From Microlunatus panaciterrae (GTDB taxonomy: Bacteria > Actinomycetota > Actinomycetes > Propionibacteriales > Propionibacteriaceae), in NCBI RefSeq assembly GCF_016907535.1, contig NZ_JAFBCF010000001.1, positions 124,001 to 188,000 on the forward strand: a stretch of DNA of 64,000 nt. Direction: 5' to 3'. The notes under the pieces are model-generated. The model made no database searches. It had not been told where the DNA came from and saw only the letters and a program-made list of their open reading frames with translations. Numbering within the stretch: the first letter of the stretch is position 1; each line of letters starts with the position of its first letter. Below, one piece after another: positions 18,057-26,709 of this stretch. Made by a program: the position numbers and the translations under genes.

Positions 18057-19064
18057 ATGGTCCGCGCCACGGTGATCGACGTCGCCCGGTTGGCGGGCGT
18101 CTCGCCGAAGACGGTCTCCAATGTGGTGAACGGCACCGTCACGGTCAGCCCCAAGACCCGCGCCCGGGTCGAGCAGGCACTGGCAGAGCTCGACTATGTA
18201 CCGAACCTCTCGGCTCGTGGGCTGCGGAACGGTCGCACCGGCGTCATCGCGCTGGCACTACCGGACCTGAGCACGCCCTACTCGGCCGAGGTGGCCCATC
18301 ACTTCGTCAAGTCCGCCACCGAGCGAGGCTGGAGCATCCAGATCGAGGAGACCGGCATCGACCTCAAGCGTGAGGAGCAGCTGCTCTCCACCGCGAGGGC
18401 GCACCTGGTGGACGGCCTCATCCTCAACCCTGTGCTGCTGGAGACGACAGCGGTTCAACGCGGTGTCTCGCTGCCGCCGGTGGTCCTGATCGGGGAGGTG
18501 GACCAGCCCATCGCCGACCATGTCTGGGTCGACAACGTCGCCGCCATGCGGGAGGTCACCCAGCTGCTGATCGCGGAGGGTCACCGCCGGATCGCGTTCC
18601 TGGGCGTGATGAACTCGGCCAGCTCACGGCTAAGGCTGCAGGGCTTTCATGAAGCCATGGACTTGGCCGGCCTCGAGCGGATCCCTGGCTGGGAGATCAG
18701 CTGCGCCCAGTGGACGGCCCAGGGCGGCGCCCAGGCCGTCACCGAGTTCCTGCAGCACCATCCGGCGCCTGATGCCATCGTCTGCCTCACCGACTCGTTG
18801 GCTCTGGGCGCGCTGAACGCCGTCGCCAGTGCCGGGCTCCGGGTGCCTGAGGACCTGTCGATCGTCGGCTACGACGACGTGCCGGAGGCGGCGTTCATGG
18901 TCCCCTCGCTGACCACGGTCAGCTTCGACAAGCATGAGCTCGCCGACGCCGCGCTCACCCTGCTCGGTGCCCGGATCCGCGACCGCGATCGTCCGATCGA
19001 GCGGATCACCGTCCCTCACACCATCGTCCGCCGGGCCAGCACGACCGCGCGCGGGCCACGCTGA
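18057..19064 (+). CDS. LacI-family transcriptional regulator
   Basis: 335 residues. The N-terminal helix-turn-helix is typical (TVIDVARLAGVSPKTVSNVV, residues about 5-24, then RARVEQALAELDYVPN hinge). The periplasmic-binding-protein-like sensor domain follows (TGVIALALPDLSTPYSAEV, VDGLILNPV, RRIAFLG, PDAIVCLTDSLALGALNAV, SIVGYDD, TTVSFDKHELADAA). It sits 97 bases upstream of a sugar ABC transporter on the same strand and is most likely its local repressor, responding to the imported sugar. The start at ATG 18057 appears leaderless. Confidence 0.93.
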   Translation: MVRATVIDVARLAGVSPKTVSNVVNGTVTVSPKTRARVEQALAELDYVPNLSARGLRNGRTGVIALALPDLSTPYSAEVAHHFVKSATERGWSIQIEETGIDLKREEQLLSTARAHLVDGLILNPVLLETTAVQRGVSLPPVVLIGEVDQPIADHVWVDNVAAMREVTQLLIAEGHRRIAFLGVMNSASSRLRLQGFHEAMDLAGLERIPGWEISCAQWTAQGGAQAVTEFLQHHPAPDAIVCLTDSLALGALNAVASAGLRVPEDLSIVGYDDVPEAAFMVPSLTTVSFDKHELADAALTLLGARIRDRDRPIERITVPHTIVRRASTTARGPR

Positions 19065-19098
19065 GCGGAATCGGTGTCCCACCGCCCGAGCAGGGTCT

Positions 19099-19115
19099 TG
19101 CCAAACGCTTTTACA
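19099..19115. promoter_or_regulatory. Candidate LacI-type operator
   Basis: TGCCAAACGCTTTTACA is an imperfect inverted repeat (TGnnAAA, three-base centre, TTTnnCA) lying 47 bases upstream of the binding-protein gene and just after the LacI-family gene. This matches the shape of LacI-family operators; which regulator binds is inferred from position. Confidence 0.5.
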
Positions 19116-19161
19116 ACGATGTACTTTCACCCCTACACAAGGGAGTGGAGAGGATCGACGA

Positions 19162-20481
19162 ATGTCAGAAGCCGTCCCCGCGACGATCTCGCGGCGCAAC
19201 CTGTTGCTCGGAGGTGCCGCGCTCGCCGGTGGTGCCTTGACCGCAGGCGCCCTGGCCGGATGCAGCACGACCGCCGCCGGTGCCGAGACCATGCAGTACT
19301 GGCACCTGATGAGCGGTGGTGACGGAATCGTGATGGGCGACATGGTGAAGGCCATCAACGCCCGCCACCTGGGTTTCCAGACCCAGCAGACCGTGCTCGC
19401 CTGGGGCCCGCCCTACTACACCAAGCTGGCCATGGCCTCGGTCGGCGGTCGAGCCCCCGATGTGGCCATCATGCATGCCACCCGGGTTGCCGGCTACGCC
19501 CCCGGGGGCCTGCTGGACGTCTGGGACCAGGACCTGCTGGCCGAGGTCGGTATCACCCAGGACAAGTTCCCGGAACGGATCTGGAAGAAGGGCTTCACCG
19601 ACGACAAGCTCTACGCCGTGGCCCTCGACTCGCACCCGTTCATCTTCATGTACAACACCGACGTGGCCGACAAGGCCGGCCTGCTCGGCAGCAACGGTCA
19701 GCTCAGGCCGATCAGCTCACCGGACGAGCTGTACGAGGCCGGCAGGAAGATGGCGGAGGCCACCGGCGTACACGGCTTCTCCTACGGCTTCCTCGGTGAC
19801 GGCGCCCAGATGTGGCGGATGTTCTACACCTTCTACCGGCAGCAGAACGCCGACTTCGTCCTCACCCAGGGGTCCAAGGCCCAGGTGGACATGGACGCCG
19901 CGGTCAAGGCGCTCGAGGTGATGCGGACCATTCTGGACGGCAAGATCGCCGCCAAGAGCGGCGACTACGGCACCGCCGTCGCCGAGTTCGCCGGCGGCCA
20001 CAGCGGCGCTCTGTTCACCGGGGTCTGGGAGACCCCGACCATGATCACCGCCAAGCTGCCCTTCGACGCGATGACCATTCCGACCATCTTCGACACCCCG
20101 GCGGCCTACGCCGACTCGCACACTTTCGTGCTGCCACACCAGTCGACCCCGGGTCAGACGCGCAAGGATGCCTACAAGTTCGTGGCGGCGATGTTGAAGA
20201 GCTCGCTGAAGTGGGCCGGGGCCGGCCACATCCCGGCCTTCAGCCCGATCGTGGACAGCGCCGAGTACAAGAAGCTGGTGCCACAGTCGCACTACGCGAA
20301 CGCGGCAGACATCATCAACTACGACCCGGTGGCCTGGTTCACCGGTTCTGGGTCCAACTTCCAGAACTACTTCGCCGAGAACATCCAGAACGTCCTGCTC
20401 GGCCAGGTTGAGCCCAAGGTGGGCATGGAGGGCTTCATCGCCCGGATCAACTCGCTTCTCGCCCAGCCGAACCCGGTCTAG
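19162..20481 (+). CDS. Sugar ABC transporter substrate-binding lipoprotein
   Basis: 439 residues. The signal peptide has twin arginines (SRRNLLLGGAALAGG) and ends in a lipobox LAGC (Cys about 34), so it is a Tat-exported lipoprotein anchored outside the membrane. The mature part is a family 1 solute-binding protein (MQYWHLMSGGDG, RAPDVAIMHATRVAGYAPGG, AVALDSHPFIFMYNTD, FAGGHSGALFTGVWETP). Family 1 proteins bind oligosaccharides or polyols; the ligand is not readable. GGAGAGGA precedes ATG 19162. It is the first gene of a three-gene importer operon with the permeases at 20515 and 21444. Confidence 0.93.
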   Translation: MSEAVPATISRRNLLLGGAALAGGALTAGALAGCSTTAAGAETMQYWHLMSGGDGIVMGDMVKAINARHLGFQTQQTVLAWGPPYYTKLAMASVGGRAPDVAIMHATRVAGYAPGGLLDVWDQDLLAEVGITQDKFPERIWKKGFTDDKLYAVALDSHPFIFMYNTDVADKAGLLGSNGQLRPISSPDELYEAGRKMAEATGVHGFSYGFLGDGAQMWRMFYTFYRQQNADFVLTQGSKAQVDMDAAVKALEVMRTILDGKIAAKSGDYGTAVAEFAGGHSGALFTGVWETPTMITAKLPFDAMTIPTIFDTPAAYADSHTFVLPHQSTPGQTRKDAYKFVAAMLKSSLKWAGAGHIPAFSPIVDSAEYKKLVPQSHYANAADIINYDPVAWFTGSGSNFQNYFAENIQNVLLGQVEPKVGMEGFIARINSLLAQPNPV

Positions 20482-20514
20482 CGCCCGATCACGGCAGAAC
20501 AAAGGAGTCCGATC

Positions 20515-21447
20515 GTGACAACTGCTTTGGCTAACCAGACAGCCGCCCCGGGCACGACCCCGGGACGCGGTCCGAGCCGCAAGGCCCAGAACAACCTCTC
20601 CGGGTGGGCGTTCGTCGCACCCTTCACCGCCTTCTTCGCCGTCTTCCTGGTGTGGCCCATCATCTACGGCTTCTACATGAGCCTGACCGGGTCGAGCCTG
20701 TCCGGATCCGGTCAGGAGGTCATCGGTTTCGCCAACTATGCCGAGGCGTTCGGTGATCCCGACATGTGGCACTCCTTCGGCAACACCGTCCTGTTCACCG
20801 TGCTCAGCACCATTCCCCTGGTGGTGGTCTCCCTCATCCTCGCGCTGCTGGTGAATACCGGCCTGCCCGGACAGTGGCTGTGGCGACTGTCCTTCTTCCT
20901 GCCGTTCCTGCTGGCCTCGACCGTCGTCTCGCTGTTCTGGACCTGGATGTACAACCCCCAACTCGGCATGATCAACGACGTACTGGCCAACTTCGGGGTC
21001 GAGCCGATCTCCTGGCTGCAGGATGAGAAGTACGCGATGGTGTCTGTGGTGATCACCACCGTCTGGTGGACCGTCGGTTTCAACTTCCTGCTGTATCTGG
21101 CGGCCCTGCAGAACATCCCTGAGCAGCAGTACGAAGCGGCCTCGCTCGACGGTGCCGGGGGCTGGCGACAGCTGATCTCGATCACCATCCCGCAGCTCGG
21201 ACCCACCACCGTGCTGATCTTGATCCTGCAGATCCTGGCCTCACTGAAGGTCTTCGACCAGATCTACCAGATGACCCAGGGCGGACCGTCCGGTGTCACC
21301 CGGCCGATCGTCGAGTACATCTACGAGACCGGCTTCACCGGGTTCCGACTCGGTTATGCCGCGGCCATCTCGTACATCTTCTTCGCCATCATCGTGGTCA
21401 TCTCCCTGATCCAAGCCTGGGTCAACTCTCGAAGGAGTGCAGCATGA
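20515..21447 (+). CDS. Sugar ABC transporter permease (MalF type)
   Basis: 310 residues with six predicted membrane segments, the first at about 28-50 (WAFVAPFTAFFAVFLVWPI). The EAA loop that docks on the ATPase reads YEAASLDGAGGWRQLISI followed by PQLGP. The gene starts at GTG 20515 with AAAGGAG nine bases upstream, and its TGA overlaps the ATG of the next permease (ATGA). No ATP-binding gene is present in the operon, so a shared MsmK/MsiK-type ATPase encoded elsewhere is likely, as in many actinobacterial CUT1 importers. Confidence 0.93.
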   Translation: MTTALANQTAAPGTTPGRGPSRKAQNNLSGWAFVAPFTAFFAVFLVWPIIYGFYMSLTGSSLSGSGQEVIGFANYAEAFGDPDMWHSFGNTVLFTVLSTIPLVVVSLILALLVNTGLPGQWLWRLSFFLPFLLASTVVSLFWTWMYNPQLGMINDVLANFGVEPISWLQDEKYAMVSVVITTVWWTVGFNFLLYLAALQNIPEQQYEAASLDGAGGWRQLISITIPQLGPTTVLILILQILASLKVFDQIYQMTQGGPSGVTRPIVEYIYETGFTGFRLGYAAAISYIFFAIIVVISLIQAWVNSRRSAA

Positions 21448-22349
21448 GCACCGCTACCGCCACTGCCGAGGGCACCGCGGCCGAGGAAGCCGCCAGCCCC
21501 GTTCTCAGCCGGCGCCGGCCGTTCAAGGTCCGGCCGCTGTCGATCCTGGCGATCGCCATCCTGGTCATCCTGGCCATCTGCTGGCTGCTGCCTTTCGTCT
21601 GGTCCGTCCTCACCTCGCTCAAGAGCGAGACCGATGCGGCCGCGACACCGGTCACCTGGTGGCCGGCCAACGGGTTCACGTTCGACGCCTACGCCAAGGT
21701 GATCCAGGATGGGAACATTCCTCGTTGGGTCTGGAACAGCCTGCTCACGTCGGTCGCCATCACCGTGATCACGGTGGCCATCGCTTCGCTGGCCGGCTAT
21801 GCGTTCTCCAGGATCGACTTCGCGGGCCGGCGCTGGCTGTTCGCCGCGATCATCGGCTCCATCATCATCCCGCCGCAGATCCTGATCGTGCCCTTGTTCC
21901 GGCAGATGCTGGCGTTCAACATGGTGGACACCTACTGGGGCATCATCCTGCCGCAGGTGATCGCCCCGGTGATGGTCTTCATCCTGAAGAAGTTCTTCGA
22001 CCAGGTGCCGATCGAGCTCGAGGAGGCAGCCAGGGTCGACGGCGCCAACCGGTTGCGGGTGTTTCTGCAGATCGTCCTGCCCCTGTCACGTCCGATCCTG
22101 GCGGCGGTATCGATCTTCGTCTTCATCGGAGCCTGGAACAACTTCCTCTGGCCATTCGTGGTGACCAACAACGCCAACCTGATGACCCTGCCCGTGGGAC
22201 TGCAGACAGTGAAGAGCGCGTACGGCATCCAGTACGCTCAGAACATGGCGTCAGCGATTCTCGCCGCGCTCCCACTGATCGTCGTCTTCCTGTTCTTCCA
22301 GAAGCAGATCATCAAGGGCGTCGCCACGACCGGGTTCGGAGGCACCTGA
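21444..22349 (+). CDS. Sugar ABC transporter permease (MalG type)
   Basis: 301 residues. A cytoplasmic N-terminus of about 35 residues is followed by six membrane segments (first LSILAIAILVILAICWLLPFV). The EAA loop is ELEEAARVDGANRLRVFLQI then LPLSRPI. AKSEYGIQYA-type sequence near the end (VKSAYGIQYAQNM) is common in MalG-like subunits. The ATG overlaps the previous stop by four bases, giving translational coupling. It forms the translocation pore with the permease at 20515. Confidence 0.93.
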   Translation: MSTATATAEGTAAEEAASPVLSRRRPFKVRPLSILAIAILVILAICWLLPFVWSVLTSLKSETDAAATPVTWWPANGFTFDAYAKVIQDGNIPRWVWNSLLTSVAITVITVAIASLAGYAFSRIDFAGRRWLFAAIIGSIIIPPQILIVPLFRQMLAFNMVDTYWGIILPQVIAPVMVFILKKFFDQVPIELEEAARVDGANRLRVFLQIVLPLSRPILAAVSIFVFIGAWNNFLWPFVVTNNANLMTLPVGLQTVKSAYGIQYAQNMASAILAALPLIVVFLFFQKQIIKGVATTGFGGT

Positions 22350-22353
22350 GTCC

Positions 22354-22794
22354 ATGTGTGAGTACTGCGGTTGTCGTGAGGTCGAGCCGATCGCCCGGCT
22401 GATGGATGAGCACCTGCGCCTGCTGGAGTTGGGCGACAACGTCATTCGGGCGATCCAGCACGATGACCCGACGACCGCAGCCACCGAGCTGAGCGAGTTC
22501 AGCTCGCTGCTGACCCGGCATGTCGACGTCGAGGAGCGGGGTGTGTTCGCTGCCATGAAGGACGAGGGTGAGTTCGTGGAGGCGATCGAGGAATTGGAGC
22601 AGGAGCACCGGGACCTCGACGTGACCGTCGCCGGTCTGCTGCTGCAGCGGCCGGACTTCGCTGACGAGATGCGGACCCTGATGCACGATCTGTCAGACCA
22701 CATCGACAAGGAGAATCTCGGCATCTTCCCGATGGCGGTGGTCTCACTGCGCCCCGCTGGGTGGAGGATCGTCGAGCAGGCCGCCTCCGCCTAG
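22354..22794 (+). CDS. Hemerythrin-domain protein
   Basis: 146 residues, all alpha-helical. The N-terminus MCEYCGC is Cys-rich. The di-iron ligand pattern is visible: LMDEHLRLLELG, LTRHVDVEERGVF, LEQEHRDLDVTVAGLL and LSDHIDKENLGIFPMA (His/Glu sets). Such proteins bind O2 or NO or serve iron handling. It lies four bases after the permease stop and could be read through from that operon, but a functional link is doubtful. It is convergent with the DUF1876 gene. Confidence 0.88.
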   Translation: MCEYCGCREVEPIARLMDEHLRLLELGDNVIRAIQHDDPTTAATELSEFSSLLTRHVDVEERGVFAAMKDEGEFVEAIEELEQEHRDLDVTVAGLLLQRPDFADEMRTLMHDLSDHIDKENLGIFPMAVVSLRPAGWRIVEQAASA

Positions 22795-22848
22795 AACTCG
22801 GTTCGTCGGAGTCCCGCCCTCATCGCCCCACGGAGCGGGATGTGCCCG

Positions 22849-23118
22849 TCAGTCGTGCAGGTGAGCCTCCTTGTGGGTCAGGGCCTCGATGTCCTCGGCC
22901 GCCACGTTGAGCAGGCGATGAGCCAGATCCGAAAGGGCACGAGCCACCGCGATCTCGTCTCCGATCTCCGGTACGTCCCGGTCGCTCGGGTTCAGCCTGG
23001 CGCTGCCCTCCCCGGTCAGTGTGACAACGTCCTTCGGCCGAAGCCTGGTCTCGGCATGCGTGCGACCGTCCCGTTCTCCGATGTAGATGTCGACGGCCCA
23101 GGTCTTCACTTCGTTCAT
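22849..23118 (-). CDS. DUF1876 (Rv1738/Rv2632c-like) protein
   Basis: 89 residues. [19 protein letters not shown] and [20 protein letters not shown] followed by [11 protein letters not shown] are the hallmark segments of DUF1876. The mycobacterial members Rv1738 and Rv2632c are small hypoxia-induced proteins with a fold related to ribosome hibernation factors, and Rv1738 belongs to the DosR regulon. ATG 23118 is chosen with GAGGCAGG upstream; the frame is open to 23157. Two DosR-box-like sites lie upstream (23234 and 23296). Confidence 0.85.
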   Translation of the reverse strand: MNEVKTWAVDIYIGERDGRTHAETRLRPKDVVTLTGEGSARLNPSDRDVPEIGDEIAVARALSDLAHRLLNVAAEDIEALTHKEAHLHD

Positions 23119-23233
23119 GGTCCTGCCTCTTTCAGCTCCGGCGGCCGACAGCCGCACTCACGTCCTCGTCGATGGTCCGGGTGGAGGCCCCGGCCCCGGC
23201 TCCAGCCTTTCGCCCGACTCGTGTTGCACGGTA

Positions 23234-23247
23234 GGGTCCAAAGCCCC
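23234..23247. promoter_or_regulatory. Weak DosR-like box upstream of DUF1876 gene
   Basis: GGGTCCAAAGCCCC differs from the mycobacterial core GGGACTWWAGTCCC mainly in the outer halves. It lies 116 bases upstream of the DUF1876 ATG. Confidence 0.3.
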
Positions 23248-23295
23248 TCCAGGCCCATCCGGCAGGGTCCTCTGCCGTATCGGGCCGCGGCGCGT

Positions 23296-23309
23296 GGGAC
23301 CAAGGTCCT
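23296..23309. promoter_or_regulatory. DosR-like box upstream of DUF1876 gene
   Basis: GGGACCAAGGTCCT is a near-palindrome matching the core GGGAC-N4-GTCCC in nine of ten outer positions. It lies 178 bases upstream of the DUF1876 start, a gene family controlled by DosR in mycobacteria. Confidence 0.5.
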
Positions 23310-23569
23310 ACTCCAGTGATGGCTATCTGCCCTATCCTCGGCCAGCGAGGCTGAGACAGGCTGAGCCGCATGTCCAAGCAGCCCCTGCCCCATCTCCACC
23401 GGCCCCCGCAAGCACCGGTGCCGAATGGCATTCGGCGTCGACTTCGTCACGACTTGGTGTCCAGGCTGTGTCGCAATTGACCCGCCGCGGCCAGGCGGTT
23501 AACTTCGCCACTGTGCCGTACGGGCACATGAATTCGAGTCCCGCTGACGACTCGGAGAAAGACTGCTGG

Positions 23570-24691
23570 ATGTCTCTGCCGCTGCCGGATCGCCGCTCCA
23601 CCAAATCCCTGCTCGCACTGCTCGTCACCGTCGGGATGTTGATCATGAACCTCACTGTCGGCCCCGAGCGGCAGGCAACCGAGGGGTCGGTTGACGAGAT
23701 CGGCGACCGGGTGGTTGGAGCGCTCGGCACCGGCCGGACCGGCGGCAGCTACCTCGATGAGTCGACTGGCCGGCTCGTCGTCACGGTGACCGATCGGCCA
23801 GCCGCCGAGGTCGTTCGTGCCGCCGGGCTGCAGCCGCAACTGGTGGCCCGTTCGACCCAGAGCCTGGACCGGACGAAGGGTGCTCTCGACGCCTTCGCGT
23901 CCCGCCACGGGGCCGGGCAGGTGCAGAACTGGTACGTGGACGTCGTGACCAACCGGCTCGTCGTCACCAGCCGAGCCGGCGCCACAGATCGCACGACGCA
24001 ACGTTTCCTCGCCGAGGTGAGAAGCTACGCACCGCAGGCGAAGATCGAGCTCGCCCGGGCAACGGTCCGCCCGACCAAGAACCTGCACGGCGGGCAGCAG
24101 GTCGACATGAGCGACGGCTACGTCTGCAGCAGCGGGTTCAACGCGCGAACGACCTCCGGTTCGGCGGTCATGATCACGGCAGGACACTGCGCGGTGGGCA
24201 GGCCGACCTTCTACCACAAGGACCGCAAGATCGGCGCGACTATCAAGTACAGCTTCCCACGCAACGACTACGGCATCGTCCGGGTGAACACCGCCAAGTG
24301 GAAGCCGCGCGCCACCGTGGTGAGATGGGACGGCACTCTCAGGTCGGTCAGCGGCTACAGCAAGGCCGCCGTCGGGTCGAAGATCTGCAAGAGCGGGCAG
24401 ACGTCGCACTGGACCTGCGGCCGGATCAAGGCTTACAACCAGACCGTCAACTACGGTGACGGGCAGATCGTCTCCGGCCTGGTCCGCTACTCCGCCTGCG
24501 TCGAGGACGGCGACAGCGGCGCAGCCGTCATGAGTGGAAGCAAGGCGCAAGGAATCAACAGCGGCGCCGAGCTGTACCAGAAGGGTTCCCGCTGGGTGTG
24601 CGGCTCGAAGGTGGGCGAACCGAATGTGAGCTACTACCAGCCGATCGGCGAGGTCCTCAAGGCGTACAAACTCAAGCTGCTGGTTCGCTGA
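23570..24691 (+). CDS. Secreted S1-family serine protease (streptogrisin-like) with pro-region
   Basis: About 373 residues. A signal peptide (RRSTKSLLALLVTVGMLIMNLTVG) is followed by a pro-region (about 30-170) containing two related beta-alpha units (GRLVVTVTDRPAAEV and NRLVVTSRAGATDR), as in alpha-lytic protease and streptogrisin precursors. The catalytic domain has MITAGHCAVG (His), NDYGIVRVN (Asp) and EDGDSGAAV (Ser). Cys pairs around the His and Ser loops suggest disulfides. ATG 23570 has GGAGAAAG about ten bases upstream; ATG 23528 is in frame but has no such site and would place extra polar residues before the signal peptide. Confidence 0.88.
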   Translation: MSLPLPDRRSTKSLLALLVTVGMLIMNLTVGPERQATEGSVDEIGDRVVGALGTGRTGGSYLDESTGRLVVTVTDRPAAEVVRAAGLQPQLVARSTQSLDRTKGALDAFASRHGAGQVQNWYVDVVTNRLVVTSRAGATDRTTQRFLAEVRSYAPQAKIELARATVRPTKNLHGGQQVDMSDGYVCSSGFNARTTSGSAVMITAGHCAVGRPTFYHKDRKIGATIKYSFPRNDYGIVRVNTAKWKPRATVVRWDGTLRSVSGYSKAAVGSKICKSGQTSHWTCGRIKAYNQTVNYGDGQIVSGLVRYSACVEDGDSGAAVMSGSKAQGINSGAELYQKGSRWVCGSKVGEPNVSYYQPIGEVLKAYKLKLLVR

Positions 24692-24715
24692 CGGCAGCAC
24701 CAGCCGGGGACCGGC

Positions 24716-25168
24716 TCAGCCGTGTTGGCGCGGTTCGAACAGGATGACCGGGATCTGGCGTTCGGTTCGCTGCTGGTACTCGAGGTAGGGCGGGTAGGCG
24801 GCGGACGCCCGCTGCCACCAGGTCTCGCGCTCCTCTCCACTCAGCTCGCGGACCGTCCCGTCGATCACCCGAGCCCCGTCCTGCACGCTGATCGCATCCG
24901 GGTTCGCCTTGACGTTGTGGTACCAGGACGGATGCGTCGGAGCGCCGCCTTGCGAGGCGATCAGCGCATAGCAGCCGTCGTGCTCCACTCTCATCAGCGG
25001 CACCTTGCGCAGCTTGCCGCTCTTGTGCCCACGCATGGTGAACACGACGATGGGCAGTCCGGTGTCGCGGAGAGTGTTGGCCTCCCGGCCCTGGGTGCGC
25101 TCATACTGCTCAACCTGGTCGCGAACCCACTGTGCCGGGCTCGGCTCGTATTCACCTTCCAATGGCAT
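24716..25168 (-). CDS. Deazaflavin (F420)-dependent nitroreductase-family protein
   Basis: 150 residues, a split beta-barrel of the Ddn/FDOR-A type: VEQYERTQGREANTLRDTGLP, VVFTMRGHKSGKLRKVPLMRVE and SQGGAPTHPSWYHNVKANP, the last being the characteristic F420-binding and active-site region. Relatives reduce quinones or nitro compounds with F420H2, so this implies that the host makes F420. ATG 25168 is chosen; upstream in-frame starts at 25174 and 25195 have no better site. It is convergent with the protease. Confidence 0.9.
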   Translation of the reverse strand: MPLEGEYEPSPAQWVRDQVEQYERTQGREANTLRDTGLPIVVFTMRGHKSGKLRKVPLMRVEHDGCYALIASQGGAPTHPSWYHNVKANPDAISVQDGARVIDGTVRELSGEERETWWQRASAAYPPYLEYQQRTERQIPVILFEPRQHG

Positions 25169-25201
25169 GACCACAATGGTAGGCCGTGGCAGCATCGGGC
25201 G

Positions 25202-26551
25202 TCAGCGGGCACTGTGCTGCTGGTAGCGCAGCGAGTCCGGATGCGCCGTGCACTCGGGCCCGATCCTGGACCGGGCCAGCATGCCTTGTTCGCGAAGCTC
25301 AAAGAACCGTGGCAGCACACGGTCGCGCAGGGACCAGGGGTCGATGGTGTTCAGGTAGATCTTCGTGCCGCCCTCAAAGCCCGCGATCGTGGACACCCTC
25401 CACTTGACCATCACCCGCCACGGCATCGGTTCAACCACCCTCGGCGGCTGGTGGTGCCACTCCTCGTTGGTCGGGACCGTCGCGCCGGTAGCCGCGTGAC
25501 AGGCGTGCAGCAGCTCCGACATGGCGCGCAACTCGTCCTCCGAATGCAGCCAGGGCAAGCACGCCGCGCTCTTGGAGTAGACCTCGAGCGTCGGGTAGCG
25601 GTGGCCGAAACCGGCGAAGGCCACCGCGTGATCATTCTCGGCCAGCAGCAGGTCCTGCGCGATGGCCTCGTTCACGGCCGCAGCGTTGAACAGGTCAGGT
25701 CGAGATCGCAGCTGCTCGAGCTCCTGTAACGTCTGGCCGCCGTATTCGTCGATGCCGGCCAGTTGCTTGTGCAGATGGTCGAACGACGCACCTGCCTGTC
25801 GGAGCCAGTTCTGGAACACCGCGACATACCTGACGTACGGATTGGCCTCGTACAGCGCTCGCATCGCCTGAGCGGTGAAGCCCACATAGCGGAAGTGCTC
25901 CTCAGCGGTCAGGCTTCCGCTGTAGGCCAGCTGGTCGTCCCACCCGGCATCGTCGACGAAGTGGCGCCGGGCGACGATCACCTCGTGGCCGCTCGCGAAG
26001 AACGCCTCGGCCCGCTGCAGGAGGTTGTCCTCGGACAGGTGCGGCCACTCGGCCTCCGCCAGGCCGGCGGCGGCCAGCCGACGACGCACGATCGACAGCA
26101 CGTGCCGTCGGCCAGCAGGTGTGGAGACATAGCGGTGTTGCTGCGCACGCAAGGCGTCGGCCGGTTGGTAGCCGTAGTTGGCCCTCCAGTAGTCCAAGGG
26201 CAGGATCTCGAAGAGATTGGGGATCCGCCGGAACTCCGCGACCGTTTCGTCCAGCTCCTCGGCCAGGAGCCCGTCGAGCTGCTGCCAACGCTCCCCGGTG
26301 CCCCCGATGGAGCGGACCAGGCGTGCCTTCTCCGGGGGTGTGTCCAGATAGCGGCGTTCGCAGAATGCGCAGTACCGACCAGCCAGCGACCGGTCCAGCG
26401 GTGCCGCCGGCACCGACTCCTGCCCGAGCGGTCGATCCGCGCGACCCGGCACCGTCCACACCTCGGTGCCGGTGAAAGGGTTCCGCTGCTTCACAGTCCC
26501 ATCGGCCAACCGTGTCAGCACCGGGAACCGGGTGGGGTCTGACGCGGACAT
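25202..26551 (-). CDS. DUF4921 (galactose-1-P uridylyltransferase-like) protein
   Basis: About 449 residues. Relevant segments are YCAFCERRY (possible zinc Cys pair), FEILPLDYWRANYGYQP, VIVARRHFVDDA and AGASFDHLHKQLAGIDEYG. The last matches the HIT/GalT-like His-x-His site, and the overall pattern fits DUF4921. The reaction is unknown; a nucleotidyl transfer or phosphorylase role is suggested by the GalT-like fold. ATG 26551 is chosen because MSASDPTRFPVLTRL begins the conserved region; the frame is open to 26593. Confidence 0.8.
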   Translation of the reverse strand: MSASDPTRFPVLTRLADGTVKQRNPFTGTEVWTVPGRADRPLGQESVPAAPLDRSLAGRYCAFCERRYLDTPPEKARLVRSIGGTGERWQQLDGLLAEELDETVAEFRRIPNLFEILPLDYWRANYGYQPADALRAQQHRYVSTPAGRRHVLSIVRRRLAAAGLAEAEWPHLSEDNLLQRAEAFFASGHEVIVARRHFVDDAGWDDQLAYSGSLTAEEHFRYVGFTAQAMRALYEANPYVRYVAVFQNWLRQAGASFDHLHKQLAGIDEYGGQTLQELEQLRSRPDLFNAAAVNEAIAQDLLLAENDHAVAFAGFGHRYPTLEVYSKSAACLPWLHSEDELRAMSELLHACHAATGATVPTNEEWHHQPPRVVEPMPWRVMVKWRVSTIAGFEGGTKIYLNTIDPWSLRDRVLPRFFELREQGMLARSRIGPECTAHPDSLRYQQHSAR

Positions 26552-26709
26552 GATCACCACCGTAGTGCCGCACCGCCGTCGAGGGATGGACACCGATCGC
26601 GCCGCCTCAGTCAGTGGCGTCTTCTCCAGCCCGGATGCGCACGCGAGGGACCAACGCCTCTGGTGGCCCCGGGGCGCCCGAGGGACGCTGGGGTGAGGAG
26701 ATGGTTGTG

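Larger units (their letters stand above)
23119..23569. other. Divergent intergenic region, 451 bases
   Basis: No convincing gene. It holds two sites resembling DosR boxes (listed separately) and the upstream regions of the DUF1876 gene (-) and the serine protease (+). An open frame continues upstream of the protease on the plus strand, but its residues look like random high-GC translation. Confidence 0.6.

Noticed and set aside
22813-22843. TCCCGC/GCGGGA hairpin between hemerythrin and DUF1876 genes
   Set aside because: Only about six pairs around a long loop and no U-run; too weak to list as a terminator.
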